This document shows positions 28,272 through 37,133 of a DNA stretch of 64,000 bases, piece by piece; within the stretch, counting starts at the first letter, position 1; each line of letters opens with the position of its first letter. This DNA is from Ignavibacteria bacterium. Its GTDB lineage: Bacteria > Bacteroidota > Ignavibacteria > Tepidaquicellales > Tepidaquicellaceae. The stretch spans positions 62,001 to 126,000 of the forward strand of contig JABAQZ010000004.1 in NCBI GenBank assembly GCA_019187405.1, given 5' to 3'. A program made the translations under genes and the position numbers. Below the pieces are notes generated by a model. The model did no database searches and was not told the origin of the DNA. It saw only the letters and a program-made list of their open reading frames with translations.

Positions 28272-30842
28272 TTAACTTTTTTTATAAATGAATTTTCGTT
28301 TGATCCATTTTTCAAATTCCACTGCATGAAAAACAACAGTTGAAATAAAAATACAAATGAGAAGATCCGGGATTTCAAGAGGTTTTGTTTTAAAAATTTC
28401 GTTTGCAAAAGGAATATAAATTATTGCTATCTGAAGCAAGTAAGTAAAAACCACTGTATAAAGCAGCGGCAAATTGGAAAACAAACCTTGTTTATATAAA
28501 AAAGTTCTGTCGCTTCTAATTGCCATCACATGTCCAAGCTGAGATAAAGATAAAATTAAAAACACCATAGTCTGCCAATATTCTTTGTTACCGGAAATTG
28601 CCCATGCCTGAGTACCTAATGTCAATCCAGCCATAAGCAATCCAACCCAGAAAATATGATAACCGATTCCGCCGGCAAAAATGCTTTCATCCGATTTTCT
28701 TGGAGGCTGTCTCATAATATCATCTTCGGGTTTTTCGCCTGCAAGAGCAAGACCCGGCAGTCCGTCTGTAACGAGATTAATCCATAAAAGATGAATTGGC
28801 AGCAACGGCATCGGAAGTCCTATAAGCGGAGCAAGGAAAATTGTCCAGATCTCAGCGCTGTTGCATGTCATTATGTATTTTACAAATCTTCTAATGTTAT
28901 CATAAATCCTTCTGCCTTCTTTAACGGCTTTGACAATTGTAGAAAAGTTGTCATCGAGCAGTATCATGTCTGATGCTTCCTTGCTCACGTCGGTTCCGTT
29001 GATTCCCATTGCCACGCCTATGTTTGCAGCTTTGAGTGACGGGGCATCGTTTACTCCGTCGCCGGTCATCGAGACGAAGTGATCTTTAGACTGGAGCGCT
29101 TTAACTATATTCAGCTTTTGCTCGGGATTCACTCTTGCATAAACGGAAATTCTCAAAACTTTTTCCTGATATTCTTTTTCTGACATGTTATTAAGTTCGG
29201 CTCCGGTAACGACTAAGTCACTTTCATCGGGAATACCAATCTGCTTTGCAATTGAAAAAGCTGTTGCGGGATGATCACCGGTTATCATCACGGTTTTAAT
29301 ACCGGCTGTCCGGCATTCTTCTATTGCAGGCTGCACTTCAAGTCTCGGAGGATCAATCAGCCCTGCCATTCCGGCGAACATTAGATCTTTTTCGAGAGAT
29401 TTATAATCAATTTCTTCCGGGAGTTTATCGAGATACTTATATGAAAACAATAGCACCCTCAGTCCTTTTTCAGCCCACATGTCCTGATATTTTAAAATCA
29501 CACCGTTTTCATCAGCCGATGCAAAATTCTTCATTATCGTTTCAGCTGCGCCTTTGGAAAACATAATGTACTTTCCGTTAAAATCGTGAATAGTTGACAT
29601 ACATTTTCTTTCAGAGTCAAATGGGAGTTCAGCTATTTTGGGAAACTTTGCAATAATTTCTTCATACTCATCATTGCTTTTGAATTCTCTGAAATAATCT
29701 ACTATTGCAGTCTCAGTCGGATCTCCCGTGAGAGTGTTATCAGGATTTCTTATAACATCATTATTCAAAGCAAGACATAAATTAAACATCGAGATACCGC
29801 CCGACTTTGAATTTTCAGATTCAAAAACTTCCATAACTTTCATTTTATTTACGGTAAGTGTGCCTGTCTTATCCGAACAAATAAAAGAAACTGAACCCAA
29901 CGTTTCAACAGCATGAAGTTTTCTGATAAGAGCATTTTGCTTGACAAGTCTTTTTGCGCCGAGAGCAAGAGAAATAGTGATGAGCGCAGGAAGCGCTTCG
30001 GGGATTGCCGCAACGGCAAGACTGATGGATACAAGCAGCATTGTTACCGGGTCTTCATTTCTTAAAATTCCGACAACAAATAAAATAATACAAATGCATA
30101 TAATGATATAAGAAAGTTTTTTCCCGAAGTCATTCATTCTTTTCTGAAGGGGAGTCATGTTTTCTTCAGACTGAAGCAGTCTGGCTATTTTCCCGATTTC
30201 AGTATCCATACCCGTTGCCACTACAATGCCTTTGCCTTTTCCCTTTGTTACCATCGTACCTTTAAAAGCCAAATTAAATCTGTCGCCAAGTGGAATATGC
30301 TCATCTTCTAAAACGCTGACAGATTTATCTACGGAAACCGACTCACCCGTCAGAGCAGACTCATCAATCTTCAGATTATTTATTTCGGTAAGTCTTAAGT
30401 CTGAAGGGACGGCATTACCGGACTCGAGCATTACTACATCGCCAACAACCAGCTCGGATGATGGAACAGTTACGGGTATCCCGTTTCTATAAACTATGGT
30501 GTTAAAAGAAACCATTTTTTTCAGAGCATCCATAGCTTTCCCGGCTTTGTATTCTTGAACAAATCCGATGATAGCATTAAGAATGACAATAATTAAAATT
30601 ATAATAGTATCGGTCAGATCGCCTACTAATCCAGATATTACTGCAGCAAGGATTAGAACAAAGATCATAAAATCTTTAAACTGATTAAGGAATAAAACCC
30701 AGACGGGCTTTTTCTTTTTTTCCTGAAGTTCGTTTGGACCATTTTCTGAAAGCCGTATTTCTGCTTTGGTCGAACTTAATCCGTTAATGCTTGAATCAGT
30801 TAATTCTATAACTTTGTCAACTGAAAGTAAATGCCAGTTCAT
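28272..30842 (-). CDS. P2A-type (Ca2+-like) cation-transporting P-type ATPase
   Basis: An 856-residue P-type ATPase. Phosphorylated Asp324 lies in ICSDKTGTLTVNKM, the TGES motif in LTGESVSVDKSV, and the hinge reads MTGDGVNDAPSLKAANIGVAMG. TM4 reads VAAIPEALPALITISLALGAKRL, close to the SERCA/PMCA-type PEGLP motif but with Ala in place of Gly, and TM6 contains LWINLVTDGLPGLALA. These place it in the P2A group, usually Ca2+ or Mn2+ export with proton counter-transport in bacteria. The N-terminal cation-ATPase domain (HLLSVDKVIELTDSSINGLS) is present. It starts at ATG 30840-30842 and appears monocistronic. Confidence 0.92.
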   Translation of the reverse strand: MNWHLLSVDKVIELTDSSINGLSSTKAEIRLSENGPNELQEKKKKPVWVLFLNQFKDFMIFVLILAAVISGLVGDLTDTIIILIIVILNAIIGFVQEYKAGKAMDALKKMVSFNTIVYRNGIPVTVPSSELVVGDVVMLESGNAVPSDLRLTEINNLKIDESALTGESVSVDKSVSVLEDEHIPLGDRFNLAFKGTMVTKGKGKGIVVATGMDTEIGKIARLLQSEENMTPLQKRMNDFGKKLSYIIICICIILFVVGILRNEDPVTMLLVSISLAVAAIPEALPALITISLALGAKRLVKQNALIRKLHAVETLGSVSFICSDKTGTLTVNKMKVMEVFESENSKSGGISMFNLCLALNNDVIRNPDNTLTGDPTETAIVDYFREFKSNDEYEEIIAKFPKIAELPFDSERKCMSTIHDFNGKYIMFSKGAAETIMKNFASADENGVILKYQDMWAEKGLRVLLFSYKYLDKLPEEIDYKSLEKDLMFAGMAGLIDPPRLEVQPAIEECRTAGIKTVMITGDHPATAFSIAKQIGIPDESDLVVTGAELNNMSEKEYQEKVLRISVYARVNPEQKLNIVKALQSKDHFVSMTGDGVNDAPSLKAANIGVAMGINGTDVSKEASDMILLDDNFSTIVKAVKEGRRIYDNIRRFVKYIMTCNSAEIWTIFLAPLIGLPMPLLPIHLLWINLVTDGLPGLALAGEKPEDDIMRQPPRKSDESIFAGGIGYHIFWVGLLMAGLTLGTQAWAISGNKEYWQTMVFLILSLSQLGHVMAIRSDRTFLYKQGLFSNLPLLYTVVFTYLLQIAIIYIPFANEIFKTKPLEIPDLLICIFISTVVFHAVEFEKWIKRKFIYKKS

Positions 30843-31009
30843 GTATTTAAAAAAATTTCAGCAAATTATTCAAAGGTTTTTATTTTTGCTATTCATTTTA
30901 AAATAAACTTAATTATTAATATAGAGGAATCTCAATTATATCAAAGCAGAAATCTTGTATTTCCTAATCGAGAAGATGTTTTGATTAAAGTAAAATAATC
31001 AAAGCTAAA

Positions 31010-34000
31010 TCAATCTCTTAAACCTGCAAGGTTTTCTTCGGAAATAATAATGTCTTCTGAGTGCTGTGCTGATATTTCTCTGGAGAAATATGAGTAAATT
31101 GCCGGAACAATGAACAATGTGAGAAATGTAGAGAAAAGTAAACCTCCTACAACTGCGATACCTAATGAAGTTCTGCTTCCTGCACCTGCGCCGAGGGCTA
31201 TCGGAAGTATTCCGAGAATTGTAGTCAGACTCGTCATAATTATTGGTCTAAACCTTGCAACAGCAGCGCCTTTTACTGCATCAAGCACATTCAATCCCGA
31301 TTCTTTTCTCTGATTTGCAAATTCAACGATAAGAATTGCATTTTTGGTCACAAGTCCGATAAGCATGATGATGCCAATCTGTGAAAAAATATTCAGAGTT
31401 TGTCCGAAAATCCAAAGCGTGATAACTGCGCCCGTTATCGCAAGAGGAACGGTCAATAAAATTATAAAAGGATCGATAAAGCTTTCAAACTGTGCTGCAA
31501 GTACGAGAAAAATTATTACGAGTGCAAAAATAAAAGTAAACAATAATGTGGAAGAACTTTCCGCAAAGTCTTTTGATTCTCCGGCAAGAGCTGTGCTGAA
31601 TGTAGCATCAAGTACTCTTGATGAAATATTATCCATTTCGGTTAATGCCTCGCCGAGAGCAACACCCGGAGCAAGTCCGGCAGAAATAGTAGCCGATACA
31701 TATCTGTTATATCTTAACCTTGAAGCAGGGCTCGTGCTTTCCTTTAACGAAACAAGGTTGTCAAGTTGGACAAGTTCACCTTTATTATTTCTAACAAATA
31801 AATATTTCAAATCATAAGGATCATCTCTGTATTCTCTGCCTACCTGAGCAATGACTTGATACTGCTTACCGTTTTTTATGAAATAACTTAACCTCTGTCC
31901 ACCGAGAGCTATCTGCAGAGTCCTTGCAATGTCGCTTGCAGAAACGCCGAGCGCGGATGCTTTTTCCCTCTCTATGCTTAATACAAGCTCAGGTTTGTTT
32001 ACTTTTAAATCTGCATCTACAAACTGAAGTTTGGGACTTTTCTTTGCTTCTTCCAGAACTTTCGGAAGATATTCGAGAAGTTTTTCATAATTAGGCGCTT
32101 GAATGACATACTGTACCGGCAGTCTTCCAAATCTTGAACCAATTGTTGGAGGCTGAGTAGGAAAGCCCCTGATACCGGTAAAGCTTGTCAGGTCTCTTGC
32201 AATTTGTGTATAAATTTGCTGCTGAGTTCTCATTCTTTGTTCCGGCGGTGACAGGTACATACTGATTATTCCAACATTCACATTCCCCGGACCCTGAAAA
32301 CTCGGAGCAATAATTGTAATCGGATCTTGAACTTCGGGAATAGAGTCTGTAATATATTTAGTTAGTTCGTTCATATATTTTTCGGTGTACTCATAACTGG
32401 AACCTTCAGGTCCCAAAGCCTGAATTCTCAAATTTGATCTGTCTTCGAGAGGAGCTAATTCTTTTTGAAGAGATTTTCCCGAAAAATATATTGCTGCAAC
32501 TGTTGCAAGAATCAGCACAAAAGCTATCCATCTGATTTTCATAAAAGATTCCAAGAGAGATGAGTAGCTTTTTGTAAGAAAGCCAAAAAAGGGCTCGGTC
32601 AAATAATAAAATTTATTTGACTGATCGTGTTTTTTTAAAAACTTCGAGCAGAGCATTGGAGTGAGCGACAACGCGACAAAAGCCGATACGAGTACGGTAG
32701 ATGCTACAACTACTCCAAATTCTTTGAAAAGCTTTCCGGTAAGACCTTCAAGGAAAAGAATAGGAAGAAAAACAGCAGCTAAAGTCAGTGTAGTAGAAAT
32801 TACGGCAAAATAAATTTCCGCTGATCCATTTATGGCTGCTTCTTTTGGCGTCATACCAGCTTCGATTTTTGTATAAACGTTTTCAAGCACTACTATCGCA
32901 TCATCGACAACAAGACCGATAGCAAGAATGATGCCGACAAGTGTTAATACATTTATGGAATAATCAAGCAGATACATAATGAAAAATGCAGAAATGATGG
33001 AAGCGGGAATTGCGGCAACCGGAATTATAGTTGAACGCCAATCTCGCAGAAAGAAAAATATTATAAATACAACCAGGCCGAATGCAATAAATACTGTTTC
33101 TTCCACTTCTTTTATTGTTGAGCGAACGTAATTGGAAAAATCAAATCCGATATTGAGTTTAAATTCAGGAGGAATCTCTTTTTTAAGCTGTTCAAATCTT
33201 TTATTAAACTCATCAGATATCTTTACAACATTTGCTCCGGGTATTGCCTGAATCGAGACGCCAATTCCGTCAACTCCGCCATTCTTTACGGCAGTTCTTT
33301 CGTTTTCCGGACCGATTGCGGCATATCCGATATCTCTTAATAATACTTTGCTGTCGCCGACTTGCTTAATTACCAGATTGTTGAATTCTTCGGGATCGCT
33401 TAATCTTCCGAGAGTTCTTATTGAAAGTTCAGTGTTATCACCTTCAATGCGTCCCGAAGGTAGTTCAATATTTTCTTTATCAAGGGCAGTTTGAATATCA
33501 AGCGGAGTTAATTTGTACGCAGCAAGCATTTTTGGATCGAGCCACAACCTCATTGAATATTTTTTTTCTCCAAAAATATTAACGGAACTTATTCCTTCAA
33601 TGGTCTGAATTCTTTCTTTGATGACATTGGCAGCAAAATCATTTACTTCCATTATGTTCTTTGAATCGCTCTGAACAAAAAGAAAGATTATTGGGACAGC
33701 ATCTGCATCAGATTTTTGAACAATGGGATTTTCAATTTCTCTTGGAAGATTTCTCTGCGCCCGTGAAACTCTGTCTCGAACATCGTTTGCAGCTTCTTCG
33801 AGATTTCTGCTCAGCTCAAATTCAATTGTAATTCTGCTTGTTTGCTCGCGGCTTTCGGAAACAAGAGATTTGATTCCCTCAATTCCGTTGAGCGATTGTT
33901 CAAGAGGCTCCGTAACCTGTGTTTCGATAATTTCAGAATTTGCGCCGAAGTAAATGGTGGTTACGGTAACTGTCGGAGGATCAACACTCGGGTATTCCCT

Positions 34001-34102
34001 TACTTCCAATAACTTAAAAGCCACAAGTCCGAAAATTACAAGTATCAAAGACATTACTGTTGATAATACCGGTCTTCTTATTGACGTTGCGGACAGTGAC
34101 AT
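31010..34102 (-). CDS. RND-family efflux pump inner-membrane permease (HAE-1/AcrB-like)
   Basis: A 1030-residue RND permease. The N-terminus (ATSIRRPVLSTVMSLILVIFG) leads into TM1 and a periplasmic loop (YPSVDPPTVTVTTIYFGAN, NGIEGIKSLVSESREQTSRI). TM4 has the proton-relay segment GLVVDDAIVVLENV with the Asp-Asp pair, and the C-terminal half has GLVTKNAILIVEFANQ and RFRPIIMTSLTTILGILPIALG. These are hallmarks of the HAE-1 group, which exports drugs, solvents or bile-salt-like compounds by proton antiport. Its adaptor gene lies directly upstream (44 bases between them), forming a two-gene operon. No outer-membrane TolC-like factor is in the neighbourhood. Confidence 0.95.
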   Translation of the reverse strand: MSLSATSIRRPVLSTVMSLILVIFGLVAFKLLEVREYPSVDPPTVTVTTIYFGANSEIIETQVTEPLEQSLNGIEGIKSLVSESREQTSRITIEFELSRNLEEAANDVRDRVSRAQRNLPREIENPIVQKSDADAVPIIFLFVQSDSKNIMEVNDFAANVIKERIQTIEGISSVNIFGEKKYSMRLWLDPKMLAAYKLTPLDIQTALDKENIELPSGRIEGDNTELSIRTLGRLSDPEEFNNLVIKQVGDSKVLLRDIGYAAIGPENERTAVKNGGVDGIGVSIQAIPGANVVKISDEFNKRFEQLKKEIPPEFKLNIGFDFSNYVRSTIKEVEETVFIAFGLVVFIIFFFLRDWRSTIIPVAAIPASIISAFFIMYLLDYSINVLTLVGIILAIGLVVDDAIVVLENVYTKIEAGMTPKEAAINGSAEIYFAVISTTLTLAAVFLPILFLEGLTGKLFKEFGVVVASTVLVSAFVALSLTPMLCSKFLKKHDQSNKFYYLTEPFFGFLTKSYSSLLESFMKIRWIAFVLILATVAAIYFSGKSLQKELAPLEDRSNLRIQALGPEGSSYEYTEKYMNELTKYITDSIPEVQDPITIIAPSFQGPGNVNVGIISMYLSPPEQRMRTQQQIYTQIARDLTSFTGIRGFPTQPPTIGSRFGRLPVQYVIQAPNYEKLLEYLPKVLEEAKKSPKLQFVDADLKVNKPELVLSIEREKASALGVSASDIARTLQIALGGQRLSYFIKNGKQYQVIAQVGREYRDDPYDLKYLFVRNNKGELVQLDNLVSLKESTSPASRLRYNRYVSATISAGLAPGVALGEALTEMDNISSRVLDATFSTALAGESKDFAESSSTLLFTFIFALVIIFLVLAAQFESFIDPFIILLTVPLAITGAVITLWIFGQTLNIFSQIGIIMLIGLVTKNAILIVEFANQRKESGLNVLDAVKGAAVARFRPIIMTSLTTILGILPIALGAGAGSRTSLGIAVVGGLLFSTFLTLFIVPAIYSYFSREISAQHSEDIIISEENLAGLRD

Positions 34103-34146
34103 AAAATTAAGTTAATTAGATAAAGTCAGAAATTTATTTTGCGCAA

Positions 34147-35217
34147 TCATTTTATTTCCTGAATTATGACTTTTGCATCGGGACGAAGTCTTAATATGTT
34201 GGTTGTAAGAATAGTATCTCCGGAATTTAGACCTGAAGTAATCTGTATGTTCTCTTCGGTTCTTTTGCCGGTTTCTACATTTACAAGTTTGGCAAATCCG
34301 CTTTTTAGAATATAAACATCCTGACCTTTTAATTTTGGAATCAAAGCCTGCGACGGAATGAAAATTGCATTTTCAAGTTCATGAAGATTAAGCGTAACGT
34401 TGGCAAATGTTCCGGGCAGAAGCTTTCTCCCCGAATTGGTGCATACTGCTCTTACCGTAAGTGAACGGGTATTATTTTCTACTTTGGGTTCATAAGCCGT
34501 TACAATACCTTCAAATGCATCTGGTGAGCCGTCAATTGTAAATGTAATCTTCTGACCTTTGCTGAATTCGGAAACATATTTTTCGGGAATTGTGAAATCA
34601 AGTTTTACCTTACCTATATCCTGAATGGTAGCCAATACAACCGATGGAGTTGCATAACTTCCGATGCTTACTTTTTTAAATCCGATTATTCCTGAGAAAG
34701 GAGCGGTAATGTCAGTTTTGGAAAGTTGAATTTCCACAAGTTCGATGTCTGCTCTGATTTTGTCGAGAGTATTAACGAGAATGTCATATTCCTGTTGTGT
34801 AGTAAGAGATTTCTCCATGAGTGCAGATTCTCTTTCAAGATTTTTAACGGCAAGTTCTTCTTCTATCAAAAGTTTGTTAAGCTGGGCAGATAATTCGGAA
34901 TCATCAAGTTTGAATAGAAGCTGTCCTTTGGAAACATTGCTTCCTTCCTTAAAATAAATTCCGGTAATTTTCTTTGACAGTTCGCTTCTCAGCTCTACTT
35001 CCTCATTTGATACAATCGTTCCGATTGTCCGGATAGAATTTTCTGCATTTACGGTATTGACGATAAACCCGTCGGCAAGAACCGGCGCGTTTCTCCCGTC
35101 TTGAGTATTGGCAGGAGGTTTATTCTCTTTGGTAGAAATAAGTTTTGGAATTATTATTACGCCTGCAGTTATAAGTACAATTAATGCTATTATTATGTGT
35201 TTAAAGTATTTCTTCAA
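34147..35217 (-). CDS. RND efflux periplasmic adaptor (membrane fusion protein)
   Basis: A 356-residue adaptor with an N-terminal membrane anchor or signal (IIIALIVLITAGVIIIP). A lipoyl/barrel-sandwich half-motif follows (RTIGTIVSNEEVELRSELSK, GSNVSKGQLLFKLD), then an alpha-hairpin of ~70 residues (LSAQLNKLLIEEELAVKNLER...), the second lipoyl half (ITAPFSGIIGFKKVSIGSYA), and beta-barrel and membrane-proximal domains. It would link the RND permease encoded next to it to an outer-membrane channel. It has no lipobox, so it is anchored by the TM. The start is a TTG at 35215-35217. The hairpin suggests a trimeric or hexameric tunnel as in AcrA. Confidence 0.93.
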   Translation of the reverse strand: MKKYFKHIIIALIVLITAGVIIIPKLISTKENKPPANTQDGRNAPVLADGFIVNTVNAENSIRTIGTIVSNEEVELRSELSKKITGIYFKEGSNVSKGQLLFKLDDSELSAQLNKLLIEEELAVKNLERESALMEKSLTTQQEYDILVNTLDKIRADIELVEIQLSKTDITAPFSGIIGFKKVSIGSYATPSVVLATIQDIGKVKLDFTIPEKYVSEFSKGQKITFTIDGSPDAFEGIVTAYEPKVENNTRSLTVRAVCTNSGRKLLPGTFANVTLNLHELENAIFIPSQALIPKLKGQDVYILKSGFAKLVNVETGKRTEENIQITSGLNSGDTILTTNILRLRPDAKVIIQEIK

Positions 35218-35505
35218 TAAGTAAGTATATGTTTTAGTTCATTATAATTTTAATTGATTTGAAAAGAAAGTAACAAAACTATTGTTATTAAACCGGATTT
35301 TAAGAATTTTAAATTCTCTAACTCAGTCTGTTTATAAAAAATTTCATGTTCAAAAAATATAGCTGCTTATAATTTAGCGCATAATAGTTTCATCAAAGAA
35401 GCATAAAAATTAAACAAGCTCACCAATGTTTTCCAATAGATTAATTAGATAATTGCAAATCAAGATTACTAAAGGTAAATTGAAAAAAATAATAAAAAAA
35501 AATTT

Positions 35506-36345
35506 ATGAAAATTGTTAAGATAACAGGTTTTATTATCCTGTTCGCATTTCTGATTACTGTTTATACAAACATAATGGCTTTCAAAGACGGAATAGTCGG
35601 ATTTACACAAAAAAACCGTAATCCGGTTGGCTGCGTTTGTCATCAGTTTGATCCAAATGACAGCGTAAGTGTTACAATTTCAGGTCCGACATATGTAATA
35701 ATGGGAGATACAGTGATTTACACTCTGACAGTATCCAACGGTCCGGCAGTTACCGGTGGTTGTGATATTGCTACAAGTCTTGGACAACTTTATACTTCTG
35801 AGCTTGACACCTCGCTTAAAAGAGAGGAGCCGGTTACCGGTGCAGGATATGAGCTCACACATAGATATCCGAAATTGTTTTCAAGTGATACTCTAAAATT
35901 TACTTTCAAATATATTGCGCCAATGACAGCAGGCGTTTATGATACTATTTTTGCAAATGGTAATTCTACAAACAATGATACTACTTCAAAGCTTGATATG
36001 TGGAATTATGCCGAAAATTTCATTATTAACATTACCCCAATGCCGGCTGTAAATAATCAGAATACCATAGTAAACGGATTTGAGCTTCAGCAGAATTACC
36101 CTAATCCGTTTAATCCGGAAACAAAAATCAGATTTTCCATTACAAAAACTTCTGAGATTTCAATGAATGTATTCGATGAATCCGGCAGGCTGGTTGCCGA
36201 GCTTATCAGCAGCAGAGTTTATAATCCTGGGAATTATTCTCTTAATTTTAATTCGAATTTGTTCGGACTTTCGAGCGGCATATATTTTTACAAACTAACA
36301 TCCGGAGATTTTTCAGAAGTCAGGAAAATGTTATTGATCAAATAG
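35506..36345 (+). CDS. Exported protein with choice-of-anchor V-like domain and T9SS tail
   Basis: A 279-residue exported protein. A signal peptide (MKIVKITGFIILFAFLITVYTN) is followed by DGIVGFTQKNRNPVGCVCHQF and a ~130-residue beta domain (VSVTISGPTYVIMGDTVIYTLTVSN...). This resembles the choice-of-anchor V or reeler-like domain found near the N-terminus of Bacteroidota surface proteins; there a CxxCH-type motif is usual, whereas here the site is C-V-C-H, one residue short. The C-terminus is a T9SS type A sorting domain (QQNYPNPFNPETKIRFS...VRKMLLIK). Possibly a haem or metal site has been lost or altered. The function is unknown; it is divergent from the RND pump operon. Confidence 0.78.
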   Translation: MKIVKITGFIILFAFLITVYTNIMAFKDGIVGFTQKNRNPVGCVCHQFDPNDSVSVTISGPTYVIMGDTVIYTLTVSNGPAVTGGCDIATSLGQLYTSELDTSLKREEPVTGAGYELTHRYPKLFSSDTLKFTFKYIAPMTAGVYDTIFANGNSTNNDTTSKLDMWNYAENFIINITPMPAVNNQNTIVNGFELQQNYPNPFNPETKIRFSITKTSEISMNVFDESGRLVAELISSRVYNPGNYSLNFNSNLFGLSSGIYFYKLTSGDFSEVRKMLLIK

Positions 36346-36409
36346 TGACAGTCTGGTATTGGAAAAAATTTTAATCTAAGCTGACTGCTTTTCTAAAATT
36401 GAGTTTTGT

Positions 36410-36449
36410 ATAGGTGAATTCTACTATGCTTTAATTTAAGTTCACCTAT
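36410..36449 (+). terminator. Inverted repeat, possible terminator
   Basis: ATAGGTGAA (36410-36418) and TTCACCTAT (36441-36449) are perfect 9-base inverted arms around a 22-base loop, 65 bases after the preceding stop. The following T run is weak, so this could be a terminator or a protein-binding site. Confidence 0.35.
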
Positions 36450-36480
36450 TTTGTATGTAACGGAGCATTGTTAATTTTAC

Positions 36481-36499
36481 TGGGTTAAAAGTTAACCCA
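36481..36499. promoter_or_regulatory. Palindrome, candidate operator
   Basis: TGGGTTAA and TTAACCCA form a perfect 8-base inverted repeat with a 3-base spacer, ending 31 bases before the ribosome binding site of the small exported-protein gene. The symmetry suits a dimeric regulator such as a NarL/LuxR-type protein, but no binding partner is shown. Confidence 0.4.
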
Positions 36500-36530
36500 A
36501 AATTAATTTATCTTAACATAAAAAAACATA

Positions 36531-36536
36531 AAGGAG
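36531..36536 (+). promoter_or_regulatory. Ribosome binding site fixing a TTG start
   Basis: AAGGAG lies six bases before TTG at 36543, which begins a signal peptide. Confidence 0.7.
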
Positions 36537-36542
36537 ACAACT

Positions 36543-37091
36543 TTGAAAATCTCAATTTTAAAATCATTTTTTCTTGTACTTCTGGTTTCAGCTTTTTTTG
36601 TTTCAACTGCTTCATCAGAACAATTCAACAGCCCTGCACCGCCCGATACTTCGGGAGATTCAGAAGTCGAGCTTGACGGCGGTTTAATTACACCCATCGA
36701 TACTCTGAGAAGATTCATAGATTATTTTGAACAAGTAAGGTATTGTTTGCAGAACTGTAATAACTGTTTAGATTCAATCTGTGATACTATCTGTTATGAT
36801 ATTTGTGACACTTTGACAAATACGGATTTGGATACCCTGATTGATTCAGGAATCTTAACACCAACAGATACAAGTAATCGCTTATTTAACGGCTTTACGA
36901 CGATACTTCAAGATCTTTATTTGATTGAAAAGACAGCCCTGCTAAAATTACTTTATAATCCTTTATCCAAAAAGACTCTGGTAACAAGAAAAAAATACAG
37001 GAGTTTATTAATCAGAAGCAGATATCTTATAAGAAATTTCGAACTTATGCACAACAGTGTTGCATTTAAAAAAATAAATTCCTGGAAATAA
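36543..37091 (+). CDS. Small cysteine-rich exported protein ahead of sensor kinases
   Basis: A 182-residue protein, TTG start at 36543 behind AAGGAG. Residues 1-22 form a signal peptide (KISILKSFFLVLLVSAFFVS). The mature protein opens with an acidic, Pro-rich stretch, then a cysteine cluster near residues 65-95 (YCLQNCNNCLDSICDTICYD) followed by DICDTLTNTD. The C-terminal half is basic and helical (KKTLVTRKKYRSLLIRSRYL). No family is recognised. There is no lipobox and no T9SS tail, so a periplasmic location is likely. It precedes the first propeller kinase by 42 bases on the same strand, which suggests an operon and hints, by position only, at a ligand or accessory role in sensing. Confidence 0.6.
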   Translation: MKISILKSFFLVLLVSAFFVSTASSEQFNSPAPPDTSGDSEVELDGGLITPIDTLRRFIDYFEQVRYCLQNCNNCLDSICDTICYDICDTLTNTDLDTLIDSGILTPTDTSNRLFNGFTTILQDLYLIEKTALLKLLYNPLSKKTLVTRKKYRSLLIRSRYLIRNFELMHNSVAFKKINSWK

Positions 37092-37133
37092 ACAAAGTAT
37101 CAGATTTGTTTTTAAAAAAGTAATTCAAATTGA

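Noticed and set aside
35410-35643. Leftward open frame overlapping the reeler-like gene start
   Set aside because: It is antisense to a signal-peptide gene and has no family or ribosome binding site.
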